From contig JAKQJM010000068.1 of NCBI GenBank assembly GCA_029561145.1, forward strand, positions 1 through 58,445: a stretch of 58,445 bases of DNA, given 5' to 3'. The notes below the pieces were generated by a model that worked only from the letters and a program-made list of their open reading frames with translations, ran no database searches and had not been told where the DNA came from. Within the stretch, counting starts at the first letter, position 1. Each line of letters opens with the position of its first letter. Shown in pieces: positions 16,538 through 26,819 of this stretch. Position numbers and translations under genes: made by a program. The stretch is from Pseudomonadota bacterium. GTDB taxonomy: Bacteria > Pseudomonadota > Gammaproteobacteria > Xanthomonadales > Rhodanobacteraceae.

Positions 16538-17671
16538 ATGATTCGCGCCCGACCACACAACGTCATCCGCAACTGGCTGTTCCTCGGTGCGCTGATGGTT
16601 CCAGGCATCGTGATGCTGTTTGCCGCCCGCCAGGAAACCAGCCTGCGGGAAGCGCGAACGCTGGCCAGCGCGCCCGGCCGGATCGAACTGGTCGAGCATC
16701 CGCTCCAGTACGCCTCGTTGTGGGATGCCTTTCTCAAGGATCACTTTGGCCTGCGCGACTCATTGCTCGATATCAATGCACTGGTTCGCCGGCAACTGGA
16801 ATCCCCGGCCTCAGGCCAGGTGATCGTCGGCAAGCAGGGATGGCTGTTCTTCGGGGACGGATTGCTGCCAGGGTCGGAAAGCGCGCGCGCTGTCGAGGAG
16901 AAGGTGACGCGTCAGGTCGAGCTGATCGGCGCGATCGCGCGACGACTCGACAGGCAGCGGGTTCCGTTTCTTGTCGTACCGACACCGGACAAGCACAGCG
17001 TCTACCCGGAGTACCTGCCCGGCTGGCTCGATCGGCTCCCACGCAGCGACGTGATGAGGCAGTTGATCGCCGGTGTGCGCGCCAAGGGGGTCGAGTTGGT
17101 CGATGTTGGCGATGCGCTTGCCTCATCGAGGGACCATTCGCCGCTGTATTTCCTGACCGACACGCATTGGACACCGATCGGTGCGGCGCTCGCCTTCAAC
17201 GAGGTTTCACGGCTCAGCCGCGCGGTGCTCCGGCCGGTGCCGGTTCCGTCCGGTGCCACGCTTGTGCACGGCGCACCGCACGACCTTTCGCGCATGGCCG
17301 GGTTCGATGGCACGCCGCTGGACTGGGTGGTTCCAGGATTCAATTCCAGCTATCCACAGGCACTGCGCGAGGAACTGCAGGTCGCCGACAGCAGCCTGCA
17401 GAAACCCTTCGTCCTGCGCCGCGATGGCCTGGGCAGCAAGGTCCTGATCATCGGAGACTCGTTTTCCGGGCATTGGCCCAGCTACGCGCTGGAAAGCGCC
17501 AACACGGTCTACTGGAGCCACCACAACCAGTGCCTCGCCGACTGGCCGAAACTGTTGTCTCTGGATGTCGACCTCGTGATCTACCAGATGCTCGAGCGAA
17601 CGATCGGCTGCCCACCGCTGGCACCCGAAGTCATTGGCGGCATCGACGGCTTGCAGGCACCGATTGGCTGA
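16538..17671 (+). CDS. AlgJ/AlgX-like SGNH acetyltransferase
   Basis: 377 residues. One N-terminal membrane anchor (about residues 12-30) precedes a periplasmic SGNH-hydrolase-like domain. Motifs are WLFFGDGLLPG near residue 104, FLVVPTPDKHSVYPEYLP near 147-164, the DTHWTPIGA block near 208-216 that supplies catalytic Asp and His, and IIGDSFSGHW near 305-314 that supplies the nucleophilic Ser. The pair with the upstream MBOAT protein indicates polysaccharide O-acetylation in the periplasm. It ends convergently against the MFS gene. Confidence 0.88.
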   Translation: MIRARPHNVIRNWLFLGALMVPGIVMLFAARQETSLREARTLASAPGRIELVEHPLQYASLWDAFLKDHFGLRDSLLDINALVRRQLESPASGQVIVGKQGWLFFGDGLLPGSESARAVEEKVTRQVELIGAIARRLDRQRVPFLVVPTPDKHSVYPEYLPGWLDRLPRSDVMRQLIAGVRAKGVELVDVGDALASSRDHSPLYFLTDTHWTPIGAALAFNEVSRLSRAVLRPVPVPSGATLVHGAPHDLSRMAGFDGTPLDWVVPGFNSSYPQALREELQVADSSLQKPFVLRRDGLGSKVLIIGDSFSGHWPSYALESANTVYWSHHNQCLADWPKLLSLDVDLVIYQMLERTIGCPPLAPEVIGGIDGLQAPIG

Positions 17672-17778
17672 AGCGGGCCGGCTTGCGTTGCGCGTCAGTG
17701 CAGGGGGCGCTAGCCGATTCGACCAGGCATCCGGCTAAATCCAGCTTGCCAGAGCCAACCCCGCGCAACATTTCCGAT

Positions 17779-19005
17779 TCAACTGGCGCGCTGCCTGCGT
17801 GGCAGGAACCAGGCCAGCAGTCCGATCGCAGGCAGCCAGGCACAGATCCGGTAGACCGCTTCGATACCGATATGGTCGGCCAGTTGGCCGAGCACGGCAG
17901 CACCGATGCCGCCCATGCCAAAAGCGAAGCCGAAGAACAGGCCCGAGATCATGCCGGTGCGTCCGGGCACGAGTTCCTGCGCGAACACGAGTATGGCCGC
18001 GAATGCCGAAGCCAGCACAAGTCCGATCACGATCGTCAGCAGGGTAGTCCACAACAGGTTGGCATGCGGCAACAGCAGGGTGAATGGAAGGACGCCGAGG
18101 ATCGATGCCCAGATCACGTAACGCCGACCAATGCGATCGCCAACCGGTCCGCCGATGATCGTGCCGGCGGCAACGGCCGCGAGAAAAATGAAGAGATGCA
18201 ACTGGGCCGACTGCACGCTGATGCCGAATTTGTGGATCAGGTAGAAGGTGTAGTAACTCGAGAGACTGGCCAGGTAGAAATACTTCGAGAAGATCAGCAT
18301 GCCGAGAACGCCGATGGCCAGCACCACCTGGCGGCGCGTGTAGACGACATCACCCGGCGCGCGCGCGACCGGCTGGCGCAGGTTTGGAATCCGCAGTCGG
18401 TACCAATGACCGATGCGACCTAGCAGGACAATCGCGATCATCGCGGCCAGGGCAAACCAGGCGATGCTGGACTGACCTCGCGGCATGATGATGAACGCCG
18501 CAAGCAAGGGGCCGGTCGCCGAGCCGACATTGCCGCCGACCTGGAACAGGGATTGGGCCAGTCCATGCCGCCCGCCCGAGGCGAGTCGCGCGATACGCGA
18601 GGATTCCGGGTGGAAGACCGCCGAACCGGTGCCGATCATCGCCGCAGCGACCAGCAACACGGGGAAGCTCGGCGCACGCGAAAGGAGCAACAGCCCGAGC
18701 AGGGTCGACGTCATGCCGATGGCCAGCGAATACGGTCTTGGATGGCGGTCGGTCAGCATGCCGATCATCGGTTGCAGTAACGAGGCCGTGCACTGGAAGG
18801 TCAGCGTGATCAGGCCGACCTGGCCGAAATCGAGCGCGAACGAGGACTTCAGCAACGGATAGATGGCCGGCAGCAGCGACTGGATCATGTCGTTGAGCAG
18901 GTGGCAGAAGCTCAGCGTCGCCAGGATCGGGAAGGCCGTGGCCACAGCCGCATTCGAGGACGATCCGTCGGGTGAGCCGGCGATGACTTCAGCGGGTATC
19001 GACAT
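17779..19005 (-). CDS. fsr: MFS transporter, fosmidomycin-resistance (Fsr) type
   Basis: 408 residues with twelve predicted membrane segments; the start at 19005 is preferred to an in-frame ATG 54 bases upstream, which would add a non-hydrophobic leader. The N-terminal FPILATLSFCHLLNDMIQSLLPAIYPLLK is the hallmark of Fsr-like pumps. Other landmarks are MLTDRHPRPYSLAIGM in loop 2-3 and GSAVFHPESSRIARLASGGRHGLAQ. It probably exports small hydrophilic antibiotics such as fosmidomycin or other metabolites by proton antiport. No regulator is adjacent. Confidence 0.85.
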   Translation of the reverse strand: MSIPAEVIAGSPDGSSSNAAVATAFPILATLSFCHLLNDMIQSLLPAIYPLLKSSFALDFGQVGLITLTFQCTASLLQPMIGMLTDRHPRPYSLAIGMTSTLLGLLLLSRAPSFPVLLVAAAMIGTGSAVFHPESSRIARLASGGRHGLAQSLFQVGGNVGSATGPLLAAFIIMPRGQSSIAWFALAAMIAIVLLGRIGHWYRLRIPNLRQPVARAPGDVVYTRRQVVLAIGVLGMLIFSKYFYLASLSSYYTFYLIHKFGISVQSAQLHLFIFLAAVAAGTIIGGPVGDRIGRRYVIWASILGVLPFTLLLPHANLLWTTLLTIVIGLVLASAFAAILVFAQELVPGRTGMISGLFFGFAFGMGGIGAAVLGQLADHIGIEAVYRICAWLPAIGLLAWFLPRRQRAS

Positions 19006-19167
19006 GATTGCGCAGGATCCTGTGCGGGTGCTCGGGCGGCGCCCTGTGCTGCAACACACGACGCTGGAATTGAGGGGCCACGTTGCGCATTATCGGCGAA
19101 GATGCAGCGCTCACGCATGGGTCATCCGGCAGCTGCGGACCCTTCAGTAATCATGAGGTCGCGACCA

Positions 19168-20097
19168 ATGAACGAAACCGAGCAGCGCGCCATCCTCGGC
19201 CTGGGCCTGATGGCCGCGTTTGCGGATGGTGCAAAGAACGAGCAGGAGCGCGACGAAATCCTCCGTGTCGCCGACGTGCTGCAAGCGCAGGCCGGCGTTC
19301 CGGCGGTCGCGCCGGGTCCCGATATGTCGCCCGGTCGCGCCGATCTCGATCAGCTCTGCGCAGCGTTGCAATCCTCCGGCTCGCGCCAGCTTGCCTACGA
19401 GATGGCCGTTTGCGTCTGCGATGCAGATGGCGTGCAGTCCGCTTCGGAGCGCGATTTCCTCGACCGCCTTCGAACCGTGCTGGCGCTGGATCAGGCGACC
19501 AGCATCGCTCACGTCGAGCGGGCCGAGGCGATCGCGGCAACCCCGATCCATTCGGGTCCCCGCGAGTTGGCTTCGTCGATGACGGCTGAGCAACTCGACA
19601 AGCTCATCCTCGATGCGGCGATTTTCAATGGCGCGCTCGAACTGCTTCCGGAATCGCTCGCGACGATGGCGATCATTCCACTGCAGATGAAGTTGGTCTA
19701 TCGGGTCGGCACGTCGTACGGGTTCGAACTCGACCGTGGCCATATCAAGGATTTCCTTGCCACGGCAGGGCTCGGGCTGACGTCACAGTTTCTGGAGCAG
19801 GCCGGGCGCAAGTTGCTCGGTGGATTGCTTGGCGCGATCGGCGGACGCCTGCTCGGTGGAATCGGGCGTCAGGCGGTCAGCTCGGGCATGAGCTTCGCGA
19901 GCACCTATGCGCTCGGTCACGTGGCAAAGCGCTACTACGCGGCAAACCGAAGTCTCAGTGCCGAGATGTTGCGTGAGGCATTCGAAGGCCTCCTGGCCGA
20001 GGCGAGGACGCTGGGGTCGCGCTACCAGTCCGAGATCCGCGACAAGGCCAGTTCGCTGGACTTGAACAAGCTCGTGGCGACGGTCCGCGATCAATAG
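19168..20097 (+). CDS. TerB-like / YcjF-type (DUF697) protein
   Basis: 309 residues. The N-terminal half (about 5-120) is an acidic helical region with two similar repeats, including AFADGAKNEQERDEI and VCDADGVQSASERDF, which resemble TerB-like metal-binding repeats. The C-terminal half carries the hydrophobic DUF697 pattern: IIPLQMKLVYRVGTSYGFEL, then RGHIKDFLATAGLGLTSQ and a Gly-rich membrane-associating stretch. The biological role is unknown; relatives are annotated as tellurite-resistance or GTPase-associated membrane proteins. I chose the ATG giving the compact N-terminus; an earlier in-frame ATG at 19102 lacks support. Confidence 0.65.
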   Translation: MNETEQRAILGLGLMAAFADGAKNEQERDEILRVADVLQAQAGVPAVAPGPDMSPGRADLDQLCAALQSSGSRQLAYEMAVCVCDADGVQSASERDFLDRLRTVLALDQATSIAHVERAEAIAATPIHSGPRELASSMTAEQLDKLILDAAIFNGALELLPESLATMAIIPLQMKLVYRVGTSYGFELDRGHIKDFLATAGLGLTSQFLEQAGRKLLGGLLGAIGGRLLGGIGRQAVSSGMSFASTYALGHVAKRYYAANRSLSAEMLREAFEGLLAEARTLGSRYQSEIRDKASSLDLNKLVATVRDQ

Positions 20098-20160
20098 CAA
20101 TCCCGGAAGGCATGGCGGATCCGCGCAGCGGCGCTCGAGGGTCACCCCGGACCAGCCTGT

Positions 20161-20217
20161 TCGCGGCTGAAGCCGCTCCTGCGAGAGCCGTGCGTTGCAG
20201 GAGCAGGCCAGCCGCGA
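20161..20217. repeat. Paired inverted REP elements (REPIN/BIME-like)
   Basis: The first unit (20161-20184) is TCGCGGCTGAAGCCGCTCCT plus GCGA. A second unit of the same family follows in reverse orientation at 20196-20217 with a few mismatches. The two are separated by about 11 bases. Each unit is itself a small hairpin, and the pair can form a longer one. This is the organisation of REPINs or BIMEs, which are moved in trans by a RAYT transposase; none is present in the window. Confidence 0.7.
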
Positions 20218-20316
20218 TGCGTCTTGTGCGGACCTCGCCTAGAGCACATGCTCAATGCGCGACTGCTATTGATGGCCATTGGCCAGTTAGATGCCCGCCG
20301 AAGGAAGCGATGAGCC

Positions 20317-21546
20317 ATGCTCCGGTTCTCCCCGATTCGAGCCGCCGATCTGCGCGCCTATTCGCGCCTGGCGACGGATGCGACGATTGCCGTCACCGAC
20401 CTGCTCGAGAACATGCACCACAACATCTCCCGCCTGCCGGGCGTGTTCGGAGAGGCGACTGACGAACCGGCGCGGGGAATCGCCGGCTTCGTCTATCGCA
20501 GCATCCGCGGCATCACGCGCAAGGTGGGCGGAGGCGTCGACAGCCTGTTGCGTGTGGTGACGCCGCAAACCCTTCCGGCCGATGTCTCCAGCCAGCGCGA
20601 GATCCTCGTGGCGGTGCTCAACGGCGTTGTCGGCGACTACTTGCTGGCGACTGGAAATCCGTTGCGGATCTCGATGCAGTTGCGACGTGATGGCGTGGCC
20701 CTGGAACTCACGCCCGAGGCCATCGCGGCGACCGTGCCCGAAGCGACAGGCAAGATTCTCGTGATGGTGCACGGCCTGTGCATGTGCGACCTGCAGTGGC
20801 AGCGTCGTGGCCACAATCATGGCGAGCTGCTTTCTGCCGAAGCCGGGTTCACTCCGGTATACCTGCATTACAATAGCGGCCTGCATATCTCGACCAACGG
20901 CCGCGAGTTCTCCGACAAGCTTGAAGCGCTGGTCGAGGCATGGCCGGTACCGGTCGAACAACTGGTCATCATCGGCTACAGCATGGGTGGTTTGCTGACG
21001 CGCAGCGCCTGCGAAGACGCGCGCAAATCAGGCAAGAGCTGGATCCGGCACCTGCGTGACCTGATCTTCATCGGCACGCCGCATGATGGATCGCCGCTCG
21101 AGCGCACCGGTAACCGCCTCGACGCGCTGTTGGGGTCGAGTCCGTATACCGTCGCGCTGTCGCGGCTCGGCAAGCTGCGCAGTGCCGGTATCACCGATCT
21201 TCGCCATGCCAGTCTCGATGATTCCGAATGGCAGGACCGCGATCGTTTCAGCGGGAAGGTCCAGCGTCGCGACGCCCTGCCATTGCCGGAGGGCGTGCGC
21301 AGCTATGCGATCGCGGGTTCGATTGCGAAGAAGGCGGGAACGCTGGGCGAGCGCCTGGCCGGCGATGGGCTCGTGCCGCTCTACAGCGCGCTGGGAATGC
21401 ATCGAAGCCCGCAGCGCAACCTCAGGTTGCCGGAGTCGCGCCGCTGGGTTGCCTATGGCTCGAATCACCTCGACCTGCTCGACAGTGCCGACGCGTATGC
21501 GCGGATCCGATCGTGGCTCGACAAGGCGGAAAGCGAGGGTAGCTGA
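20317..21546 (+). CDS. Alpha/beta hydrolase, PGAP1/lipase-like
   Basis: 409 residues. An N-terminal region of about 140 residues with no recognised domain precedes the hydrolase core: VMVHGLCMCDLQWQ near residues 148-161 (oxyanion His-Gly), the nucleophile elbow GYSMGG with Ser near 222, IGTPHDGSPLE near 249-259, and YGSNHLDLLD supplying the likely catalytic His near 390. The order fits triacylglycerol lipase/PGAP1-like enzymes. It has no signal peptide, so the substrate is probably intracellular or membrane-associated. A good AAGGAAG ribosome-binding site supports the start. Confidence 0.8.
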   Translation: MLRFSPIRAADLRAYSRLATDATIAVTDLLENMHHNISRLPGVFGEATDEPARGIAGFVYRSIRGITRKVGGGVDSLLRVVTPQTLPADVSSQREILVAVLNGVVGDYLLATGNPLRISMQLRRDGVALELTPEAIAATVPEATGKILVMVHGLCMCDLQWQRRGHNHGELLSAEAGFTPVYLHYNSGLHISTNGREFSDKLEALVEAWPVPVEQLVIIGYSMGGLLTRSACEDARKSGKSWIRHLRDLIFIGTPHDGSPLERTGNRLDALLGSSPYTVALSRLGKLRSAGITDLRHASLDDSEWQDRDRFSGKVQRRDALPLPEGVRSYAIAGSIAKKAGTLGERLAGDGLVPLYSALGMHRSPQRNLRLPESRRWVAYGSNHLDLLDSADAYARIRSWLDKAESEGS

Positions 21547-21575
21547 GCCCCTCGCCTTGCAGGATCCCGCTCGCG

Positions 21576-22055
21576 TCAGGCAATGGCAGCAAGCATCGCT
21601 TCAGCGCTGGAAACCTTGAACTCGCCCGGCGCCTCGACCTGTATCACCTTGACCACTCCGTCATCGGCATAGAGCGCGAAACGCTTTGCGCGTTCACCCA
21701 TGCCGAAGGCGCTTGCGTCGAACTTGAGTCCCAGTGCGTCCGCAAATGCCGCGTTGCCATCGGCGAGCATGGTCAGTTCGGCGGGTACATTCTGCTGCTT
21801 GGCCCAGGCGTCCATCACGAAGGCGTCATTGACCGACATGCAGGCGACGTCGATCCCCTTGGCCGTGAATTCACTCATCTTCTCGATGTAGCCGGGTAGG
21901 TGCTTCGCCGAGCAGGTCGGCGTGAATGCGCCAGGTACCGAAAACAGGACGACCTTGCGGCCCTTGAAAAGCTCATCGGTGGTCACGGCCTGGACGCCGT
22001 CCTTGAGCGTGTTCAAGGTGGCCAATGGAATCTTGTCTCCTTTCTGGATGCTCAT
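21576..22055 (-). CDS. Peroxiredoxin, Prx5/AhpC-TSA type
   Basis: 159 residues. The active site reads SVPGAFTPTCSAKHLPGY, with the peroxidatic Cys at residue 48. A further Cys at 72 sits in VACMSVNDAFVMDAW, typical of the Prx5 subgroup, in which the resolving residue may be glutathione or glutaredoxin. The protein reduces H2O2, alkyl peroxides or peroxynitrite in the cytoplasm. The start at 22055 gives the standard length. It is divergent from the heat-shock pair and shares that upstream region. Confidence 0.92.
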   Translation of the reverse strand: MSIQKGDKIPLATLNTLKDGVQAVTTDELFKGRKVVLFSVPGAFTPTCSAKHLPGYIEKMSEFTAKGIDVACMSVNDAFVMDAWAKQQNVPAELTMLADGNAAFADALGLKFDASAFGMGERAKRFALYADDGVVKVIQVEAPGEFKVSSAEAMLAAIA

Positions 22056-22132
22056 TGCGAATCCTTTGGTGGGTACGGGACAGGGCCGTGCATCATACGG
22101 CGATCGCATGAACCTACGCATTCGGTCCAGCT

Positions 22133-22160
22133 CTTGAAACGGAAATGGCTATCCCTACGT
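22133..22160 (+). promoter_or_regulatory. Sigma-32 (RpoH) type heat-shock promoter
   Basis: CTTGAAA (22133-22139) is the exact sigma-32 -35 core. A 13-base spacer leads to CCCTACGT (22153-22160), close to the CCCCATNT -10 consensus. It lies about 50-75 bases before the hsp20 start, as expected, and would drive hsp20 and cbpA together. Confidence 0.75.
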
Positions 22161-22207
22161 AGTGGGTAACGCGGCCGTGGGGTCGCACCATATCGAGGGT
22201 AACCAAC

Positions 22208-22654
22208 ATGAGCATCGCACGTCATTCCGCCTGGAACGTCAGCAACGGCCTGCAGCGCGACCTGCGCCAGGTTTTCGACCGGTTCATCAATACCGACGAC
22301 ACCGATCAGTCCAATGTCGTTACCAGCGAATGGGCGCCGCGCGTCGATATCCGCGAGGAAGAAAAACGTTTCGTCATTTTTGCCGATATCCCGGGTGTCG
22401 ATCCGAAGGATATCGAGGTCAGCATGGACAAGGGCATCCTGACCATCAAGGGCAGTCGGAAGCCCGAGGCGGCGTCCGAGAATGGCCGGTTCACGCGGGT
22501 CGAGCGCTCGCAGGGTTCGTTCCACCGTCGCTTCGCCTTGCCAGACAGCGCGGATGCCGACAACATCAGTGCATCGGGCAAGCATGGCGTGCTCGAGATT
22601 TCGATCCCGAAAAAGGCTGAAACCACGCCGCGCCGGATTACCATCAACGCCTGA
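22208..22654 (+). CDS. Small heat-shock protein, Hsp20 family
   Basis: 148 residues. The alpha-crystallin domain spans about residues 40-135: VDIREEEKRFVIFADIPGVD near 46-65, GILTIKGSRK near 76-85, and the C-terminal KHGVLEISIPKK near 124-135, followed by a short tail with the ITI anchor of the I-X-I type. It forms oligomers that hold unfolding proteins for refolding by DnaK. The heat-shock promoter upstream and the DnaJ-like gene 80 bases downstream support a joint stress operon. Confidence 0.95.
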   Translation: MSIARHSAWNVSNGLQRDLRQVFDRFINTDDTDQSNVVTSEWAPRVDIREEEKRFVIFADIPGVDPKDIEVSMDKGILTIKGSRKPEAASENGRFTRVERSQGSFHRRFALPDSADADNISASGKHGVLEISIPKKAETTPRRITINA

Positions 22655-22734
22655 TCCGCGCTCTCCGTTCCATGCCATTGGCCTGCGACGGGTTCGACCG
22701 TCGCGGGCCGTTTTCATTTCCAGACAGGTAAGGC

Positions 22735-23628
22735 ATGAAGTTCAAGGACTACTACGACACCTTGGGTGTGAAGCCCGACGCCACTGACGCGGAAATCAAG
22801 CGCGCCTACAGGAAGCTCGCGCGCAAATACCACCCGGATGTCAGCAAGGAGTCAGGAGCCGAGGAAAAGATCAAGTCCGTCAACGAAGCCTACGAGGCGC
22901 TGAAGGATGCTGATCGGCGGCGCGAATACGACCAGCTGCGCGCAGGCGGTTATCGGGCTGGAGATGAATTCCGCCCGCCTCCGAACTGGCAGGGTCAACG
23001 CGGTGCGGGCGACTCCGGATTCCAGGACGCCGATTTCAGCGATTTCTTCGAATCGGTATTCGGGCGGGGTGGTGGAACGAGGGGGCGCAGCGGTCCGCGG
23101 CGTGGCAATGATCTGCAGGCGAAAATCCAGATCGACCTGGCTTCGGCGTTCACGGGAGGCCGCGAGCGCATCACCTTGCGCGACCCGGTGCAAGGAGAAC
23201 GCACGCTCGAGGTCAAGATTCCCGCCGGTATCGAACCGGGCCGGCAGATCCGCCTGAGTGGCCAGGGCAGTCCGGGCGCCAATGGTGGCGCGGCTGGCGA
23301 TCTGTTGCTCGAAGTCGGCGTTCGCGAGGACAGTCGTTTCCGCCTCGAAGGGCGCAACATCGTCGTCGTCGTGCCGATCAGTCCTTGGGAGGCCGCGCTC
23401 GGCGCAAGCGTGACGGTTCCGACCCTTGCGGGCGAGGTGGAGCTGCGCATCCCGGCCGGCTCGGACAGCGGACGAAAGTTGCGATTACGCGGTCGCGGCT
23501 GGCCGGGCAAGGAGGTCGGCGACCAGATCGTCGTGCTCGAAATCCATGTGCCACGCGCGGAAACCGATGCGCAAAAGCAGTTCTACGAGACGATGGCTGA
23601 CACCTTCGATTTCAACCCGAGGCGGTAG
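22735..23628 (+). CDS. cbpA: DnaJ-like curved DNA-binding co-chaperone
   Basis: 297 residues. The J domain occupies residues 1-70 with the HPD motif at 33-35 ([10 protein letters not shown]). A glycine/phenylalanine-containing linker with [11 protein letters not shown] follows, then two beta-rich client-binding C-terminal domains (about 120-290, with [19 protein letters not shown] and [19 protein letters not shown]). The zinc-binding Cys repeats of canonical DnaJ are absent, which identifies a CbpA-type protein. It stimulates DnaK in stress. The usual modulator gene cbpM is missing downstream. Confidence 0.9.
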   Translation: MKFKDYYDTLGVKPDATDAEIKRAYRKLARKYHPDVSKESGAEEKIKSVNEAYEALKDADRRREYDQLRAGGYRAGDEFRPPPNWQGQRGAGDSGFQDADFSDFFESVFGRGGGTRGRSGPRRGNDLQAKIQIDLASAFTGGRERITLRDPVQGERTLEVKIPAGIEPGRQIRLSGQGSPGANGGAAGDLLLEVGVREDSRFRLEGRNIVVVVPISPWEAALGASVTVPTLAGEVELRIPAGSDSGRKLRLRGRGWPGKEVGDQIVVLEIHVPRAETDAQKQFYETMADTFDFNPRR

Positions 23629-23753
23629 GTCGGCATTCGGAATACCGACTTGCGGCCCGGCCTGCGCCTCGGCGTTCGGATCTGGCAGCCGTATCACGCA
23701 CGAGCGGGCCGGCGCCCAGGACCAGGCTTTCCGAATCCCGAATCCCCGCTACT
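23629..23753. other. Palindrome and GAATCCC motif between convergent cbpA and the response regulator
   Basis: Right after the cbpA stop, GTCGGCATTC and GAATACCGAC (23629-23649) form a near-perfect inverted repeat without a T tract. Further on, CCGAATCCCGAATCCCC (23731-23747) repeats the heptad seen between sucB and lpd. The palindrome may help terminate cbpA transcription. Confidence 0.45.
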
Positions 23754-24116
23754 TCAGGGCATGTGTTCGTTGATGGCCTTGATCAACTCTTCTTCGTTGA
23801 TGGGCTTCGTCACGTAGGTTTTTGCGCCCTGGCGCATTCCCCAGACGCGATCGGTTTCCTGGTCCTTCGTGGTGACCAGGATGATCGGGATATGGCTGGT
23901 CTTCGGATCCTTTGCCAGCGTGCGCGTTGCCTGGAATCCATTGAGATTGGGCATCACCACATCCATGAGGATGAGGTCGGGCAATTCGCGCTTGGCGGTT
24001 TCGACGCCAGCCGACCCGTCTTCAGCCGTGATCACCTCGTGACCCAGCTTTTCGGCGATGCGCTTGAGGCCGATCAGCTGCGAAGGTGAATCGTCGACGA
24101 TTAGTACTCTCGCCAT
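23754..24116 (-). CDS. Single-domain response regulator, PilH-like
   Basis: 120 residues, a CheY-type receiver only. Phosphorylation residues are complete: acidic pair D8/D9, phospho-acceptor D52 in LILMDVVMPNLNG, T82 or T83 in LVTTKDQ, and K104 in YVTKP. The sequence style, including ARVLIVDDSPSQ and the WGMRQGAKTYVTKPI segment, closely resembles PilH of the type IV pilus chemosensory system. No other pil gene is adjacent, so the function in twitching motility is inferred from similarity. Transcription is convergent with cbpA. Confidence 0.8.
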   Translation of the reverse strand: MARVLIVDDSPSQLIGLKRIAEKLGHEVITAEDGSAGVETAKRELPDLILMDVVMPNLNGFQATRTLAKDPKTSHIPIILVTTKDQETDRVWGMRQGAKTYVTKPINEEELIKAINEHMP

Positions 24117-24194
24117 AAATAGTTCCGTGGTCCCCTGGTGCCGGTTGGCTCCTGCATTCTAGCCATGAGTTTGGCTGGCGACCAGCGAACCCGG

Positions 24195-25187
24195 TCAGCC
24201 GATCCGGACGATCGTGCGGCCAAACGAATCGCCGGCCAGCATTTGCGCAAAAATGCTCTCAAGTTCGTCGAAACCTGCCTCTTTTGTCGCGATCTTGTTC
24301 AGATTGCGCGGCTTCCAGTCGTCGGCCAAATGTTGCCAGATGTCGTCTCGAATCGAACGTGCGGTGCCTGCCGAGGCGATCCCGATCAGGCTGATGCCGC
24401 GCAGGATGAAAGGCATGACGGTTGTTGCCAATTCGATGCCGCCGGCATTGCCGCAGATCGCGATGTTGCCGTACGGACGGATCACACGGGTAAGCCCGGC
24501 CAGCATGTCGCCACCGACATTGTCGATCGCTCCGGCCCAATGCGCGTTCTCGAGTGGACGTTGTCCCCAGTACAACTCCTTGCGCGCGATGCACTGCTGG
24601 GCGCCCAGCTCGATCAGGAAATCGAATTGCCCGGTCTTGCCGGTGATCGCGTGCGCGCTGTAGCCGGCCCGGGTCAGCAGATCGATTGCCAGCATGCCGA
24701 CGCCACCTGTGGCGCCGGTCACGACGATCGGCCCGAGATCCGGTGTCTGGCCATTCTGCTGCATTCGATACAGCGAGAGCGCCGCAGTGAATCCGGCGGT
24801 ACCGATGATCATCGATTCGCGCAGGCTGAGGCCGGCGGGCAGGGGAATGGTCCACTTCGATTCGAGCCGGACATACTCGGCATAGCCGCCGTCGCGTGTC
24901 TCGGACAATCCGCAGCCCGTGCAGAGGACCGAATCGCCTTCCTTGAATGCCGGATCGGTCGAGGCAGCGACATAGCCCGCCACATCGATTCCGCCATTGA
25001 GCGGAAACCGCCTGAGGATCTTGCCCTTGCCGGTTCCGGCGAGGGCGTCCTTGTAGTTGACCGACGAGTAAGCGACCTTGACCAGCAATTCGCCCGGCGT
25101 GAGCGCGCTCGCCTGCATTTCTTCGACGCCGGCGCGATAGCCCTGATCGTCGTTGTGGATGCGCAGGGCGCGAAATGTCTGGTTCAT
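24195..25187 (-). CDS. acuI: Acrylyl-CoA reductase / YhdH family quinone oxidoreductase
   Basis: 330 residues of the medium-chain dehydrogenase superfamily without zinc ligands. Landmarks are SSVNYKDALAGTGKGKI near residues 41-57, PLNGGIDVAGYV, the Rossmann motif VVTGATGGVGMLAIDLL near 155-171, and GNAGGIEL near the C-terminal third. YhdH/AcuI enzymes use NADPH to reduce acryloyl-CoA or related electrophilic alkenes. The start at 25187 aligns with the family; the in-frame extension to 25238 does not. It lies 81 bases after lpd on the same strand and might be co-transcribed with the sucAB-lpd genes. Confidence 0.85.
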   Translation of the reverse strand: MNQTFRALRIHNDDQGYRAGVEEMQASALTPGELLVKVAYSSVNYKDALAGTGKGKILRRFPLNGGIDVAGYVAASTDPAFKEGDSVLCTGCGLSETRDGGYAEYVRLESKWTIPLPAGLSLRESMIIGTAGFTAALSLYRMQQNGQTPDLGPIVVTGATGGVGMLAIDLLTRAGYSAHAITGKTGQFDFLIELGAQQCIARKELYWGQRPLENAHWAGAIDNVGGDMLAGLTRVIRPYGNIAICGNAGGIELATTVMPFILRGISLIGIASAGTARSIRDDIWQHLADDWKPRNLNKIATKEAGFDELESIFAQMLAGDSFGRTIVRIG

Positions 25188-25268
25188 TGTTGGCGGACCC
25201 CGAAACGGCGTTCCTTCTGCGGTTTGCCGATCCGCCATCCCGGGCGGACCGGATGTTCCATGCCTGAA

Positions 25269-26812
<1,544 letters not shown>

Positions 26813-26819
26813 CCCGGAA

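Noticed and set aside
16720..18423. A 567-codon open frame across the AlgJ-like gene and the convergent MFS gene
   Set aside because: It runs through two real genes in wrong frames and has low-complexity Arg/Gln-rich composition.
23629..23649. Intrinsic terminator of cbpA
   Set aside because: The palindrome is clear but lacks a U tract and GC-rich core, so it is recorded only as a palindrome.
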